Shown here one piece after another: positions 1 to 11,414 of a stretch of DNA of 64,000 bases; positions within the stretch are counted from its first letter, which is position 1, and every line of letters begins with the position of its first letter. Below the pieces are notes generated by a model. It saw nothing but the letters and a program-made list of their open reading frames with translations, had not been told where the DNA came from and did no database searches. The translations under genes were made by a program, and so were the position numbers. Location: positions 14,221,167 to 14,285,166 of the forward strand of contig NC_087074.1 in assembly GCF_026151205.1 (NCBI RefSeq). The letters run 5' to 3'. This DNA is from Bolinopsis microptera. Its lineage: Eukaryota > Ctenophora > Tentaculata > Lobata > Bolinopsidae.

Positions 1-563
1 GCAAATTTTCTAAGACAACATTTTTTCTAATTGATAAGTCAATGCCTTCTAGTTCTATAAGTTCACTAAGATCTGGTCTCAGCAGAATATATCCGTTACC
101 AGAAAGATAGCAGTATACGACGCCCAAATTGTATCAATCATCATGTATAGTTGCAGTAGTTGGTGTCCTACTGCAAAGTCACTAGAAAAACTAGACATTG
201 GCCATAGAAAACACCTTAGAACATTATTGAACATTTATTGGCCTCATGGAACAATATCCAAACTTATACCTAAGATGTAACTCAGTAAAGCTATCAGATC
301 GTGTCCCTAAAGCAAGGTGGAAGCTCCTAGGTCATATCTTGCGTAGTGCTGATGACTCCCCCGCAGCATTAGCGTTAAAGTTTGCTGTCACAACAAACTG
401 TAAAGGGCGCGTCGGTGCGCATCGCAAGATTAAGAATTTGTTCAAGATTATTGTGAATGATTTGACCCGTAAAGGTTTAAAACTTAACTCTTTGAATGAT
501 CTTAATAAGCTTAAGATATTAGCCGATGAAAGAGTTGCTTGGAGAAACAAATTTTTACTCTAG
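1..563 (+). pseudogene. 3' end of a decayed non-LTR (LINE) reverse transcriptase
   Basis: Conceptual translation from about 44 shows the typical post-palm part of a LINE RT: a KIWSQ..ISVTRKIAVYDA stretch, then MYSCSSW, then RTLLNIYWP..TIS. It continues in another frame with LYLRCNSVKLSDRV, WKLLGHILR and a final AWRNKFLL. This order is standard for the region between the RT thumb and the C-terminus in RTE/jockey-like elements (family knowledge). The two parts are out of frame by one base near 250-262, and a TAG interrupts the upstream part at about 50. The copy is therefore dead. The 5' end lies outside the window. The last ORF ends at 563, and no poly-A tail or target duplication was recognised. 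Confidence 0.8.
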
Positions 564-913
564 CTGTCTTGATCTTGTACTGATCACCATTTTAGGAGGA
601 CTTGATTTCTTTTAGGGGTTTTGAATATTATAATGGTGTAAACAGTTTCTTAATAATATAATAATGATAAGTCAAATACCCTCGATTGATCCGCAACGTA
701 TTATGATGTTTATAACAACAAAGCTCAGGTTAAGTTTAACGTAATAACATAACATCTACAATCTAAAAGATTTGTAATAAATAAATATGAAGACAATTAC
801 AAAGATTATAAACAAAATTAAAATAACTGTTTAAACAGGCATACAAAACTTAAAAACCTTGTGAAATCACTATATCAAATTTGGAATTACCAATACCACC
901 TAAATTATAAAAG

Positions 914-2146
914 TCAATCACAATTAATCTTTCTATTCATTTTCGCGCTAGCTTCTTTCACAGAACCTGCATTGTCAAGGATGGCCGATTTCTTTTTGGG
1001 AACAGGCTTCTTATCCGTAGATTTCTTCTTTGTCGATTTCTTTGGAGCCGTTTTCTTTATGCGTGGTTCGTTCAGCTTAAATCTTCCTTAATTGGGAAGG
1101 TGTTAAAAGATCTTCAAACAATTACGATATTCTAATTGAGCGCCCAACGGTTAAAAGTCACTACAGATAAAACCGACAAACACCAATTTAAATTCGGCGT
1201 TGTAATTGCCATCATCATTGCCATTATTTTGACTAGGTTGAGTGATAAATCATAAAACTGCTGTTCTTTTAGCAGCGACATGGCCGATGTAAAGAAATTA
1301 ACGCGAGATGGGGTTACAGCTAAAACATCATCTTACGACCAAATTTGTTCAATGTGCGGGATTTACCTATCAGACCAGTGGCAGTTCCTGACAGTTTGAT
1401 CAGCTCCCCTTCGTTTATCATCTTCTTTATTTCTCTCTTCATATCTTCTGAAACACAATAAGTTTCGGAAGTCAAGAACGTACAATCTTCCTCAATTAAA
1501 TTAGTGGTTCAAATCAGAATCCGACACAACATTAAGGCTTAATAATTTGTGTCAAAAGTACTTACAACTTACGTTTCACACGGTCCTCATTTATATTAGA
1601 TTTAGGGAAATCATTGTGTTGTATGATGAACTTTATCACGGATTGAGCAGTGTTTCCTCTGTACCTTTTATTGGTGCTCGCTGTGTACGGAGAATGTCAG
1701 ACTATAATATAGACTACTAATTTCTTGAATAATAAGATGCCAAAGACTAGTTTATTTATCATTTCCACTGTTTATATTAAGGCTGTTTATATTAAGGCCA
1801 TTTCGACTGAGGATCGCCCAAAGTAAAAAGTAAGTATATTAAGGCCTCGCGAGACATACAAATTATCAACTTGAAAAATTTACTTACAGTCTGTAAATTG
1901 GTCTCTTTGTTGCAATTGTAGCTCCTTCAGCTCCAACACTGCCTCTTTTATCATTATATTACATTTTGATCTTGAATATCTGGCAATGACCTTCTTTTTG
2001 GAATTGATTTTATTTTTGACGATGGACTCGTCCGTTTGAGTTTCACTTTTTTGAGTTTCACTTTCTTGAGTTTCAATTTCTTGAGTTTCACTTTCTTGAG
2101 TGACGGGCTTGTTGGTGCTTGTTTCATTTTCAGTATTGTCGGCCAT
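914..2146 (-). CDS. Linker histone H1-like protein, four exons, 206 aa
   Basis: Exons on the minus strand are 2146-1888, 1680-1573, 1447-1367 and 1086-914. All introns are GT-AG and in phase 1 (207, 125 and 280 nt), and the frame stays open to TGA at 914-916. The start ATG has an in-frame TAG just upstream. Residues 1-55 are an acidic tail with five TQ motifs spaced exactly five residues apart (16-37). Residues about 56-155 match the winged-helix H15 globular domain: helix 1 around MIKEAVLELKE, helix 2 around NTAQSVIKFI, helix 3 around MKREIKKMINEGEL, and the final wing KLSGTATGLIGRFKLN, the counterpart of the H1 signature GTGASGSFKL. The loop between helices 1 and 2 is about 10 residues longer than usual. 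Residues 156-206 are a short lysine-rich tail with PKKS and KKKS motifs. It should bind nucleosomal linker DNA. Introns are unusual for replication-type H1, so a replacement-type role is likely (inference). Confidence 0.87.
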
Positions 2147-2449
2147 TATCTAGAAATAGTTTGATCAAATATGTGAATTTCAAAATATACAGACCGCTAA
2201 GAAAGGTTGACATATATAATGGCCTTAGCACCCTCTGAAGCTTTGCTTTTCAAATGCATGCAGTTAAACCGGAAAATACTGATCGCTCTCATGAAATCTA
2301 GAAATAAATATTTCGACGTGAAATTTATGACAATTTTAAATTGATAACCCAAATCAGAACAAATGTAATTGATTACACCTAATTAATAACATTAATACTT
2401 TGTTATAAGTATAACTTGTATGAAAAGCATTAATATTATTAACAAACCA

Positions 2450-2870
2450 TCATTTTGTCTAATTCTATTGCAGAGTTCAGTGTGGAAAAGCGACACGCAC
2501 ATAAAGCTATCGGGAGAATGAAAATAACGGACAGACGTGAAACGCGGAAAAGTATTAGTAACGCGAGTGGTGTCACGTGGTTTCTGTGTCACGTGGTTTC
2601 TATCCCACCAATGGCGTACTTATCTCGGCTGATAACCAAATTAAACTGATCGTAATAATAACCCGCGCAAGATGGAGAGAATTCACCGTTGTATAAAGAT
2701 AACGAAAAAGATAAGCAATGCAAACGCGATAATGTGTACATATTGCCGAATTTCGATAAAGCACCGTCCTCTATTTTCCAGTTCGACTGGACACGTGACC
2801 TGCCACGTGGCTTGTCCCCTGCCCACGAGTCATCAATTCTACACAAAGCGCTACTAAAACGGCACACTTA
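2450..2870. promoter_or_regulatory. GC-richer candidate promoter region with four CACGTG boxes
   Basis: The block between the H1-like gene (minus) and the plus-strand gene at 3016 is richer in G+C than its surroundings. It carries CACGTG at 2574, 2590, 2792 and 2804; the first two sit in a direct repeat GTCACGTGGTTTCT. Divergent promoter activity is inferred from position only. No TATA box was recognised. Confidence 0.35.
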
Positions 2871-2946
2871 TACGTCCGATAATAAATGTAATCCTACATT
2901 CTATTTCTATACAAACTGCCTGAAAACCGAAGATATACACTTCTAA
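2672..2946 (+). CDS. Candidate upstream exon, unassigned
   Basis: One plus-strand frame is open from about 2664 to 2946. Its hydrophilic, exon-like translation includes DNVYILPNFDKAPSSIFQF and HESSILHKALLKR. It could be a 5' exon of the gene at 3016-6349, but I found no donor whose phase fits the 3016 exon. Two other frames across the same block are also open (61 codons plus, 92 codons minus), as expected of a GC-richer promoter region. Treat it as unproven. Confidence 0.25.
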
Positions 2947-3015
2947 ATGAACACGAACGTAACTCTTCAATATCATAGTTATCTGTTATACCTTACAACA
3001 TCTGTTGTAATTTAG

Positions 3016-6000
3016 TGTTCCCTATACTATCCTTGTCACATACGGTCTGTTTCGAGACCCATATCTCCTGGGGGATCGATAGAATCAGTCCAATCCATTG
3101 CAGAGATAACTAAAATTTCAGAAATTGGAATCATGCAGTTAAGGAAACCAGAGGAAGGGAGTACACCAGTCTCAACAATTATAGAAAGTGAATCAGCGAA
3201 CCAACAATACTCTAGAGGATTCAATCCTTCAAGGTTTGACAAGTTTTGTCATAGAATTTGAAAACTTGCTGTTATGATAAATTTCAGAACAAGTATTTGC
3301 ATAAAAAAGAAATAACAATGAACAAATTATTGATCGCGAGTAAGACTATATAAAGGAGCACATACAGGGTAAATTATCAAAAGTTGCTTAAAATGTGCGT
3401 TCACAGTTCTAACAACATTAATGCACGTACAGTGTGTTGTGTTCCCACTACACCACGTGGGAGAGACACTCCCAGGAGCACAACAACTACCGGGTCTGCT
3501 GTCCTACACCTCCCCAAATAAAGAGTCCTCCTCCAAACCGCAAGTTTTTTCACATGAAGAGGTGCTCTTTTAAGTTTATTACAGCGGGTTGTTATTTGAT
3601 GAATGAACGAATGGAGCATTCTTTACTCCCTATATCATCAAAAATCAAAGTTGTTTGTAATTTGTTTCTCCACAATTGACCTGTTGACGCATCTAACAAA
3701 ATATCCACGTCAGATGTTCTCTTCAAAAGTGTCACCCTGTGAACGAGCAATCAGTTATCCTGGGTTCCTCCAACCCCTCCGGCAGTTTTTCTACCACAGA
3801 GTGGAGTTTATCCCGATCCTTGATTCAAGTAACGACGTCGGGAGCTCAAAACCGTGGGAAACCCCGCTGGTTCAGTGGGCTGGGTCAAAACCACCCTCCT
3901 CCACCTTCAAGGCTGAGTCCCCGTGTACCATCCACTCCATGCAAACTTGGTCAGTCTGAGTTCAACAACTAGCTAAGTTAAGGGCAGTTCGAATCTTTGC
4001 ATCCACTTGACTAATCTGTAAGGAAGTATTTCAAAAATAAAACGGTATGTACGTTATGGAAAGAAAACAGTAAACTTATCCTTATCAGGCAAAGTACCGA
4101 GCGTCAGCCCGGAGGACACAGATTTACTCCTTCACGACTACAAGACCCTAAAGTTCTTCCTGTGTGCCACCAGAGGGCCCCCTCCATCACAGCAGGAGAT
4201 GAAGGAGGAGGAAGAGGAGGAAGAGATGTCCCCTCCATCTCCCATCTTCAACCGCCGTCCAACTACTCAACCAAACCTAACGTACAGGACTTAAATTTGA
4301 GGTTCTTTGAGGATATGATTCTATTCCCCAATCAATCTCATTGATTCTTTTAATCACGTCCCAAATTTATCAATCATTAGTAATTATGTTGTAACCTCAA
4401 AATAATCTAAATCGGTCCAAGTATCCTTGACGAAATAAGCTATATAATTGAAGATTTATATGCAGGAAAGCGATGAGTTTTAGTTTATCTGAAGGTGTAA
4501 AGGAGGAAAAGTCAGGTGGTGGTAGGCAACGTAGAAGAAATGCCATCACACTGGAGAGTACCTTTACCAGACGCAAACCGTCTTCTTTAAAAAGAAGATT
4601 CTCCTCCTATGTGCAAAATAGCAGGGTTTCCATCACATTTAAACACAAAGTGGGACCTGGTAAGAGATTTGATATTTTAGTTCAGTTTGCTAGATTAAGA
4701 TGTTTCAATCATCTTGTATACTTAAGGTGGCAAGTGATTCAGTACCACTGCAATTGAAGATGTAATTTCGCGGACCCTAATCAAGGTTAGAACAATCTCA
4801 ACGTTTCAGTAGATCCCAATGCAAGAAGGGGCTCCTTTCTGGTGACGCCTGCCCCAAGAGTAAGCAAACCTCCTTTTCGTCCAGTACAAAAAAGCAGACT
4901 TTCTTTCTCTCAAACTTCCGGGTAAACATAATTACAAAACGTTCGGGTTTACAAAATTAAACTCATTTGCTATGTATTTGTCAGTATGTTTCAACCATGA
5001 GGGTACTATTATAGCTTTAATGCAGGCTAGCTCGGTTTACGGTAGAAGAAGACGGCGTTGATAAAATCAGGAAGACCGTTAAGCAGACAGTTTCCATACG
5101 GAGATGCAAGTCAGAAATCTACGATGATGTTATAGTTTCGACGTAAGTTCTTAATAGAAATTAGGTCATGATCGATTAACAGAGGGAAAATATCATCATC
5201 TATATTTTAAGAATAGCCGCTATTGAACTCAAAATTCAAACTTGACCTAAATAACGAAGCAAGATACTAATTCTTTAGACTAAAGTCAACTATTTGAAAG
5301 GTCTGCCCTATTTTTCATTGATTTTCAGACCGTTTAAACAGCTTCTAATTTATTTATGCTTAGTAGGTTAAACTGCGGGTGGTCTTGACCTTCAATGTTC
5401 AAGTTAAACATTATACACCCACTATAACACATATCCACGAGCACCAAACTGTTGCAATAAGCTAACCAGACATCCACGTGCAGCTTTGAGATTTAACGTC
5501 TCCAAAACCTACGAAACATGTTTGAAAATTTGATAAACGGTATGAGAATTGTAATATACTTAGGGCGTTTTAGTAAACTTGCCTGCCGTTCAGCCGTTGT
5601 CATATTTTTGTTAGTGGCGAGGCTGCTTATCTGGGTTACATGGCCGATAAGAAATGTATTAAGTTTACACATAAATAACTGATTTGATATTATTAATTTG
5701 CATATTTGATATTTTAGGACATAATTAATTTTGTTATTAAAATGTTGACCATTGTTAATGATCTGGCCCGGCGCGCGCTACTTCGTAGCACTTGCCGTCG
5801 GGCCATTTCGAGAAGAAAGCGGCGCGCGCTACTTCGAAGAAATTTAGACGAGTAACATCCGTCAATTAAAATGCCGATACATTTTAAATTTTCACCATCA
5901 CCATGTCCCTATCCGACCTTTACAAACACATTTTAAGAGTAATCGATATTATTATTCCCTGTTGTTTCATCGAATTTTACTTGAAAATCTTTAAAAGCAT

Positions 6001-6349
6001 CATAGTTATACATACAATTTCTATAATTTTAGGTAACAAATATTGTTCATCAAACTATCCGATTGAACTGCAGCTGTTCCGAAGACACGCTTTGTAACAT
6101 AAACTAATTACAACGTGTTACATATCTGTTACACTTCTCCTGTCACCAGATGGTTGTCACTATCCAATAACTCAATAATATAAAGCTATTTAACATTATT
6201 TCATTGTAAGAGCTCAAAGACGAAAATATCAGTTCCTACAGAAGTTGTTGTTGAGATTACATTTACAGATTATGTGCTTGTTTTGCAGGGTCAATGATCG
6301 TGGAGTAAGAACTTATACGGATACCAGCAGTACCAGTAGCAAGGCTTAA
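3016..6349 (+). CDS. Eight-exon gene for a disordered Ser/Pro/Arg-rich protein (5' end not found)
   Basis: Proposed exons are 3016-3233, 3433-3561, 3714-3949, 4089-4281, 4466-4659, 4810-4921, 5026-5142 and 6289-6349, 419 codons before TAA. Donor and acceptor phases agree at every junction (2,2,1,2,1,2,2). The best-supported junctions are those from 3949 onward; the second exon is the weakest. The product has no recognisable fold. It has a Pro-rich part (NHPPPPSRLSPRVPSTP), a run of seven glutamates after QQEMK, and several basophilic-kinase-type sites (RRFSSY, RRGSFL, TVSIRRCKSEIYDD), and ends SSTSSKA. This suggests a phosphorylated scaffold or regulator (inference). The 1146-nt last intron carries GC-rich repeats. 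An upstream exon with the start codon is expected, because the first exon begins at an acceptor. I do not recognise the family. Confidence 0.65.
5766..5843. repeat. GC-rich duplicated motif inside the last intron
   Basis: GCGCGCGCTACTTCG occurs twice within about 55 bases. The first copy sits inside a GGCCCG...CGGGCC inverted repeat. This is sharply GC-rich in an AT-rich intron, and no coding potential was seen. Confidence 0.5.
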
Positions 6350-7083
6350 CAATTTCCTCGTCTAGACGAAAATTAGAAAATTAGAGAAATGTGAGAAATG
6401 CCCAGTTATTGTAGCCCAATAACCAAAGTTTTAGTGTAGAATAGACAGTACACACTGTAGACTCTGATTATTATAGTATCCCTGCTATAACAGACACTAT
6501 CTGGAATATTAATCAGGTAGAATACAGGTAGAATACAATTTCAATGCAGGTAGAATGCAGGTAAAATGCCAGAATCTTCCATGTGCCTCCACTAACTGAA
6601 CCTTTACAACAGCTCATATCATGAACCAAATTTACTACATGACGCTGCGAAACCCATTCATTCCCTCGGACGTCAAACTCAAAATTATTCTAGATCATTT
6701 TTGGCATTTACGGAACACATAACTATAAAAATACGGGAGACGTGCTCTGCAGCTTTCTGACTCACATTCTGTGCGGGATAAAATACCAATATATTTTAAC
6801 TAGTAGTATTGTAGTTCTCTCTTTACACCACCTGTCATCAAGATATATTATGTAACTGCGTGCGAGTGCAGTGTACGAGCTGCTTTCTTTATACTACACT
6901 TCTACTTTTGATATCTAGTGTCTGTTTACGGGCTGCTTTCTTTATCTACAGGTCCTACACTCCTACTTTTATTATAATGAACGAGCTGCTTTCTTCTTTT
7001 CTATTTGAGTGAACAAGCTGCACTTGTAGGTCTTGTACTCCTAGTCCTATTTGAGTGTACGCTTTTCTTTACCGACACGGCTC
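6350..7083. other. Non-coding stretch after the plus-strand gene
   Basis: Presumed 3' untranslated and intergenic DNA. It contains short imprecise repeats (AGGTAGAATAC at 6515-6560; GAGCTGCTTTCTT variants at 6875-7000). No ORF or RNA gene was recognised. Confidence 0.5.
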
Positions 7084-7089
7084 GTACCA

Positions 7090-7175
7090 GTTTACCTGGG
7101 GACCCCAGGCTATAATGTTCATAAACATAAGGATTAAAGATTTGGCGGAATGACAGGCTGAGCGCCGCCCAGTAA
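7090..7175. mobile_element. 86-bp miniature element, copy A (6-bp target duplication GTACCA)
   Basis: The unit starts GTTTACCTGGGGACCCCAGG and ends GCCCAGTAA. It is flanked by GTACCA on both sides (7084-7089 and 7176-7181). The core GGCGGAATGACAGGCTGAGC is shared with the copy at 16669-16744, which has a different 6-bp flank. Ends are weakly inverted (TTACCTGGG / CCCAGTAA). It is non-coding, and no superfamily was assigned. Confidence 0.7.
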
Positions 7176-7181
7176 GTACCA

Positions 7182-9109
7182 ATGAATGAGTGAATATTCG
7201 TTTACCAACTGAGCAACTGGTGCTGCACGTAGTACGTCGTTAAAGTAAAATGTGAATATTCTTTTGCTTATTGCATATTTTCGTGTCTACAATTTCTATG
7301 TTACTCACTTTCATCAGAGCATTGTTCTTGTGTTTCCTTTGGTGAGTTTTTTAGATAGGTTTGTGGAATTGGAATGAATTTGTCTGAGGAACTTAGAGGG
7401 AGCAACAGTACGTATAAAAATACCACAACGATAAAATTACCATAATATGTTGTTATTACACTGACACATTAATCGGGGTTCAATTATGAACTTCTCGGCA
7501 TTTACCAGCGCTAAGTACCTAAAATGTAACAATATGAGCTTGTAACAGGTGTGCAGTTATAAAGTTATAAGTCCTGGTGTAAAGTTGTAAAGTTGTGATG
7601 ATGAATAACTATAAGCTGCACGATCCATTCGAAATATTATTATTTGTAATTTTCTCATAAAATCTGTCCAAGCCAGGCAGAGTAAATTTGTGATTAATAT
7701 TATCAGACCATACACATAATAAATAAGGCTGATTGGAAACATGAGAATGCTGAAACTAGGCTTGTTAAACGTTGCTCTATTGTCCTGGCGGCTCTGTTAC
7801 CACGACAGATTACATGTCGTATTATACCATAGCCATAGGAGAGTGATCAAGCTCATACCAATGAATTGTCGACCTTTTAATCTCATTTCTGTCATAGAGC
7901 AATTTACACTTGACAGCGATAGATTGCTGGCCTAGTTGCCTTTATACATCACCATTCTCGCCACTGTGCAAATATATTTTATATTTGTACAATGTACAAA
8001 TATAAAACATAAAAGCTCGCAACATGTACAATGTACATGTTGCGAGCTTTTATATTTCTGTCGTGACAGTTTAATGATTCTCTTTGCGGTTATTTCGCCG
8101 AGGTAAAAATATAATTGTTACCGCTCTTGGCAGGTTCAAGTGGAGCTCTTTGACGGGCCGTGATCGAGCGTTTGCTTTCGGTATCTTAATATGTGTTTAA
8201 GTAGTTTATTTAAATCATGGCATGCCCATTTATATGACCCTAATTATGCCTGACTAGTGACAACCCTAGGTATACAATGCCTTTAAATCATACTGAACCG
8301 TCAAAGATTGGACAGCAGAAAATGAAATTTAATTGCAAATATGTTGTATTATGAATTTTATCATTTTTTATTAATTCTACAATATTAGCTATGCTTCAGG
8401 ATAATACATATTGCGACTGCAGTGAACTTAAAGTCTAATTTCACCCATTATAGCAATAGTATAGAATCCACAGCACTGTGTTTGTCCGGACTGATATTGT
8501 AATCTTTAGCATTACAGCTATAAACAAAAGCAATTAATCAGTTTGCGTCAGGGAGATAACCAGCGATAAGCACCGCTACCTAATAATGTTCTCGTCTCTG
8601 AACGACTTAAATTCATTAGCCAGAGCTGGCAAATCGGAATGTCATTTTTTGCTTCCGTTTGGGAAGTACACATATGCACAGATCAAATTATTGCCTTTTG
8701 GCATTTTCTTCATTTCCACATTATTTTATTAACAAATAGCGTGGAATTTAGTAAAACTGGGTTCGGAAGGTCTCAACCAGTAAATTAATTTACCGGAGAG
8801 TCAAAGCTTATTATGTAAGAATACATTTTTTATTTTAAAAACATTGAAGGACTTTTGAGCAATACTAATGAAGAAAATAAAAGTATAAATGTCCATATAT
8901 GAAAAACAATCGACCGTGTATTGGAGTAAACAGTTCAATTAAACAGTAAATCAAATTCAATCTAAAGCACCGTCGTATTTATTAGTCTGTAAGGAGATCA
9001 TTTTAAAGAGAATTTCTTGTCCCCGTGTGTGTGACTCGTTATCATCTTGTTCGGACACACGTTATCAGTTATCGGCTATCGCGCTATCACATTACTTCAT
9101 TTATATCGT
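7182..9109. other. AT-rich intergenic DNA
   Basis: Only short ORFs without exon character are present. Apart from the palindrome pair at 7979-8053 I see nothing that can be called. Confidence 0.5.
7979..8053. repeat. Two adjacent perfect palindromes sharing a TGTACAATGTACA core
   Basis: The first is TTATATTTGTAC-aat and its complement (about 7979-8005). The second has 21-bp perfect arms, ATAAAAGCTCGCAACATGTAC with a 3-base loop (8009-8053). The shared loop and core suggest one arose from the other, or that both are recognised by the same factor. Confidence 0.75.
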
Positions 9110-9375
9110 GATCTGATTGGGAGGCGCGCAACCACTTGATTTAAAACTGTGCGCTGATTGGTCACTATACGCCCACGTGCAGCTGAATTATCAGCTGATC
9201 GATGTAGCGGGACATTTTGACTTATACTCTAATTTAGACTATAGTGTGTGGTCCTACTACTATCGGTACATTTTGCTGAGTTTTTCTTTTGTTTTTCCTT
9301 CTCTTAGTTTTACCACTACCAGTATATAAGTCCCTAGTCCTTCGCCGAGAAACACTAGAAAATATTACATCCAGG
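9110..9375 (+). promoter_or_regulatory. Orphan TATA promoter with two CCAAT boxes
   Basis: Two inverted CCAAT boxes (GATTGG at 9115 and 9156), an E-box (CACGTG at 9174) directly followed by CAGCTG, and TATATAAG at 9323-9330 have ordinary polymerase II promoter spacing. A CAG|GTGTGA donor-like site follows at 9374/9375, about 45 bases past the TATA box, as if ending a short non-coding first exon. No downstream plus-strand gene was identified. It may drive a non-coding RNA or a gene disrupted by the LINE insertion. Confidence 0.4.
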
Positions 9376-9656
9376 TGTGATTTTAATTGCAATACCAATG
9401 TTCAACAATCACGTGTATAATGGCTCGAATCGTGAAATTTAATGCCAAAAAGCCAACATGCGTGATGCAGTTCTAATACCCACGACCGACGACGCCTCTT
9501 GCTTTATGTACAGATTCAAATATTCAATGATTTGCTGGTCTCTCAGGTCTATTGTATTATGTAAAATTATTCAAACAATATACACATAATATAGCAATGA
9601 CCCTATATAAAATCAAACCTTTAAGAATATAAAAAATTCCCTAAACACTCAAAAAA

Positions 9657-11160
9657 TTACCCTTGGCCTTGTGGCTCCAAGTTAAGATCTAGACTGTTTA
9701 TATTAACAATGTTTTTTCTCGCACCTCTGTCTCCACGGAGAGAAATCACTGTTGTTCTTAGGATTTCAAAGCGAAGGCGCTTTCTGATGTAACCTACAGC
9801 ATCCGAGTACCTCTGGCCAGTGTGGTACTCCATCTTACTGGCCAGCTTTTTTACCAGTCTTTCAGCTTCACTACCCATTCCACCAGAAGTCGAGAACACT
9901 AAAGGTGTGAAGCTTTCTTTCTCCACTTCAAGAACCCTTGCGTTGTAACATCGCTTTTTCTCATTTTCATGGGACTGGTACATTGCTGGGATCGATTTGC
10001 TTGCATTGGAGGGGGCTGGGGCATGAAATACCCTTACATCAAAATATGCCCTCTCTGAAGCATTCCAAATCGATCTTGCAGAAATGTCCAGCCTAGCTTG
10101 GTCTCCAAGTACTGTTCCCTTAGGCAACTTCAGACCATCAACTGGAAGAAGAACTGGCTCAGTCTGCACATCCTTGCATTTCACAGTTCTCATTAGTTCA
10201 GCAAAGGTGTCTCTCAGCGAGTTGTGCCGCAGTGATACATATCCACCGAGTTTGCAGATGAGCGCATGGTTTGCTGAGTACTTTTGGCCACACGTACATG
10301 TCTTAGGGCTGTCCGTTAAGTTCAGGTTGTACCTGAGAGCTATTGCATCTGAGAACTGTTGTTTGTTCATCAGATATCCATATTCTTTTAAAGGTAGTGC
10401 TGTTAACCAAGCACTTGCCCCTTTCTCAGCAGCTAGTTGGAACATCAACTTTGCCAGTGGTGTTGACTCGAGCTCCTGGCGTATTTCCGCTTGTTTTTGT
10501 CGATAGAAGAGATCTCGTTCAGTTTTTATCTCAGTTTTCACTCCTTTGCTTACTCTCCAGTCCTCTGTGTAGTTGTCTACCTGCTTGAGAATAGCTTCTT
10601 TAAGGGGGTTTGTGGCTCTACATGAGAATTTGTACTCTCGGTCTGCCATGTCCATCATAACTGGTATACCCAATCCTCCATATCTTGGTGGTAGAGCCAT
10701 TATGTTCCTTAGTTCATCAGTGCAGCTAAACAGCCTGTTGATGATAGCTGGGATAAACTCATCGCGTGTTACTTGTTCCAGAGGAGTGAGCCTATCTGCA
10801 ACTCCTGGGGTAGTTCTGCACACATAGTTCCATCTTTTACTAAGCCCATACATGTATGCACTGTATGCTATTTGAGGTTCTCTTGATGCTATATCACTTA
10901 ATTGTTTAAGATCACGACACCATTCTTGAACTTTTTCCTCGATGAAAGCCCCTTTTCCTTCATCAGTTCCGATAAAGCTGCCCAGATATCGTCGACCAAT
11001 ACTTGTCACATTGACATCTGGGAACAAGTTTCTTGCCTTCTCTTCGTGCTCAGGCTTGACTATCACCCATGTCTTGGAAGATTTAGGGTTGTAACCAAAA
11101 AGTGGTCCTTTAATGCAGAGGTTATCCCACCATTTCCTCAGGTCTATTCGATATTCTATA
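9657..11160 (-). mobile_element. 5'-truncated LINE with intact C-terminal pol ORF (zinc knuckle plus REL-type endonuclease)
   Basis: A single open frame runs from about 11160 to the stop at 9657. From the GTG at 11066 it is 469 codons. Upstream in frame lie WWDNLCIKGPLFGYNPKSSK and TWVIVKP, typical of the region just after an RT core. The RT catalytic YADD is absent, so the copy is truncated near 11150. Later features, numbered from 11066, are a CxCx7-Hx4C knuckle with RHN (257-282) and a PD-(D/E)XK-like core, GDQARLDI (321-328) and YFDVRVFHAPAPS (341-353). The C-terminus resembles R2/NeSL-type REL endonucleases, which nick target DNA (family knowledge). No stop or frameshift suggests recent insertion. 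The 3' untranslated tail runs toward 9600. Confidence 0.8.
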
Positions 11161-11414
11161 TATCTTCCAAAAAACAGGAGGACCGATCTAAAGCTTACTG
11201 CTAAGCAAGCACGTATTATTTTGGTAAAGATGTTACGTACTCTGAGTATTTTTCCTTTCTTTTGTCAGCAGTCAGACACATGTCTTGGCAGCAACTCTTT
11301 GAAGACAGCCGCGTGTCCCAACAATTGAGTGCTATTCTATTTTATTATCTTAGATCTTTCTGCCGCTTACTTTTTATTTTGGTATAGTGGCGCCGTCATC
11401 AGTATCATTGAATT

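Noticed and set aside
2589-2867. 92-codon minus ORF
   Set aside because: Competes with two plus frames in the GC-richer promoter block and shows no splice context or domain.
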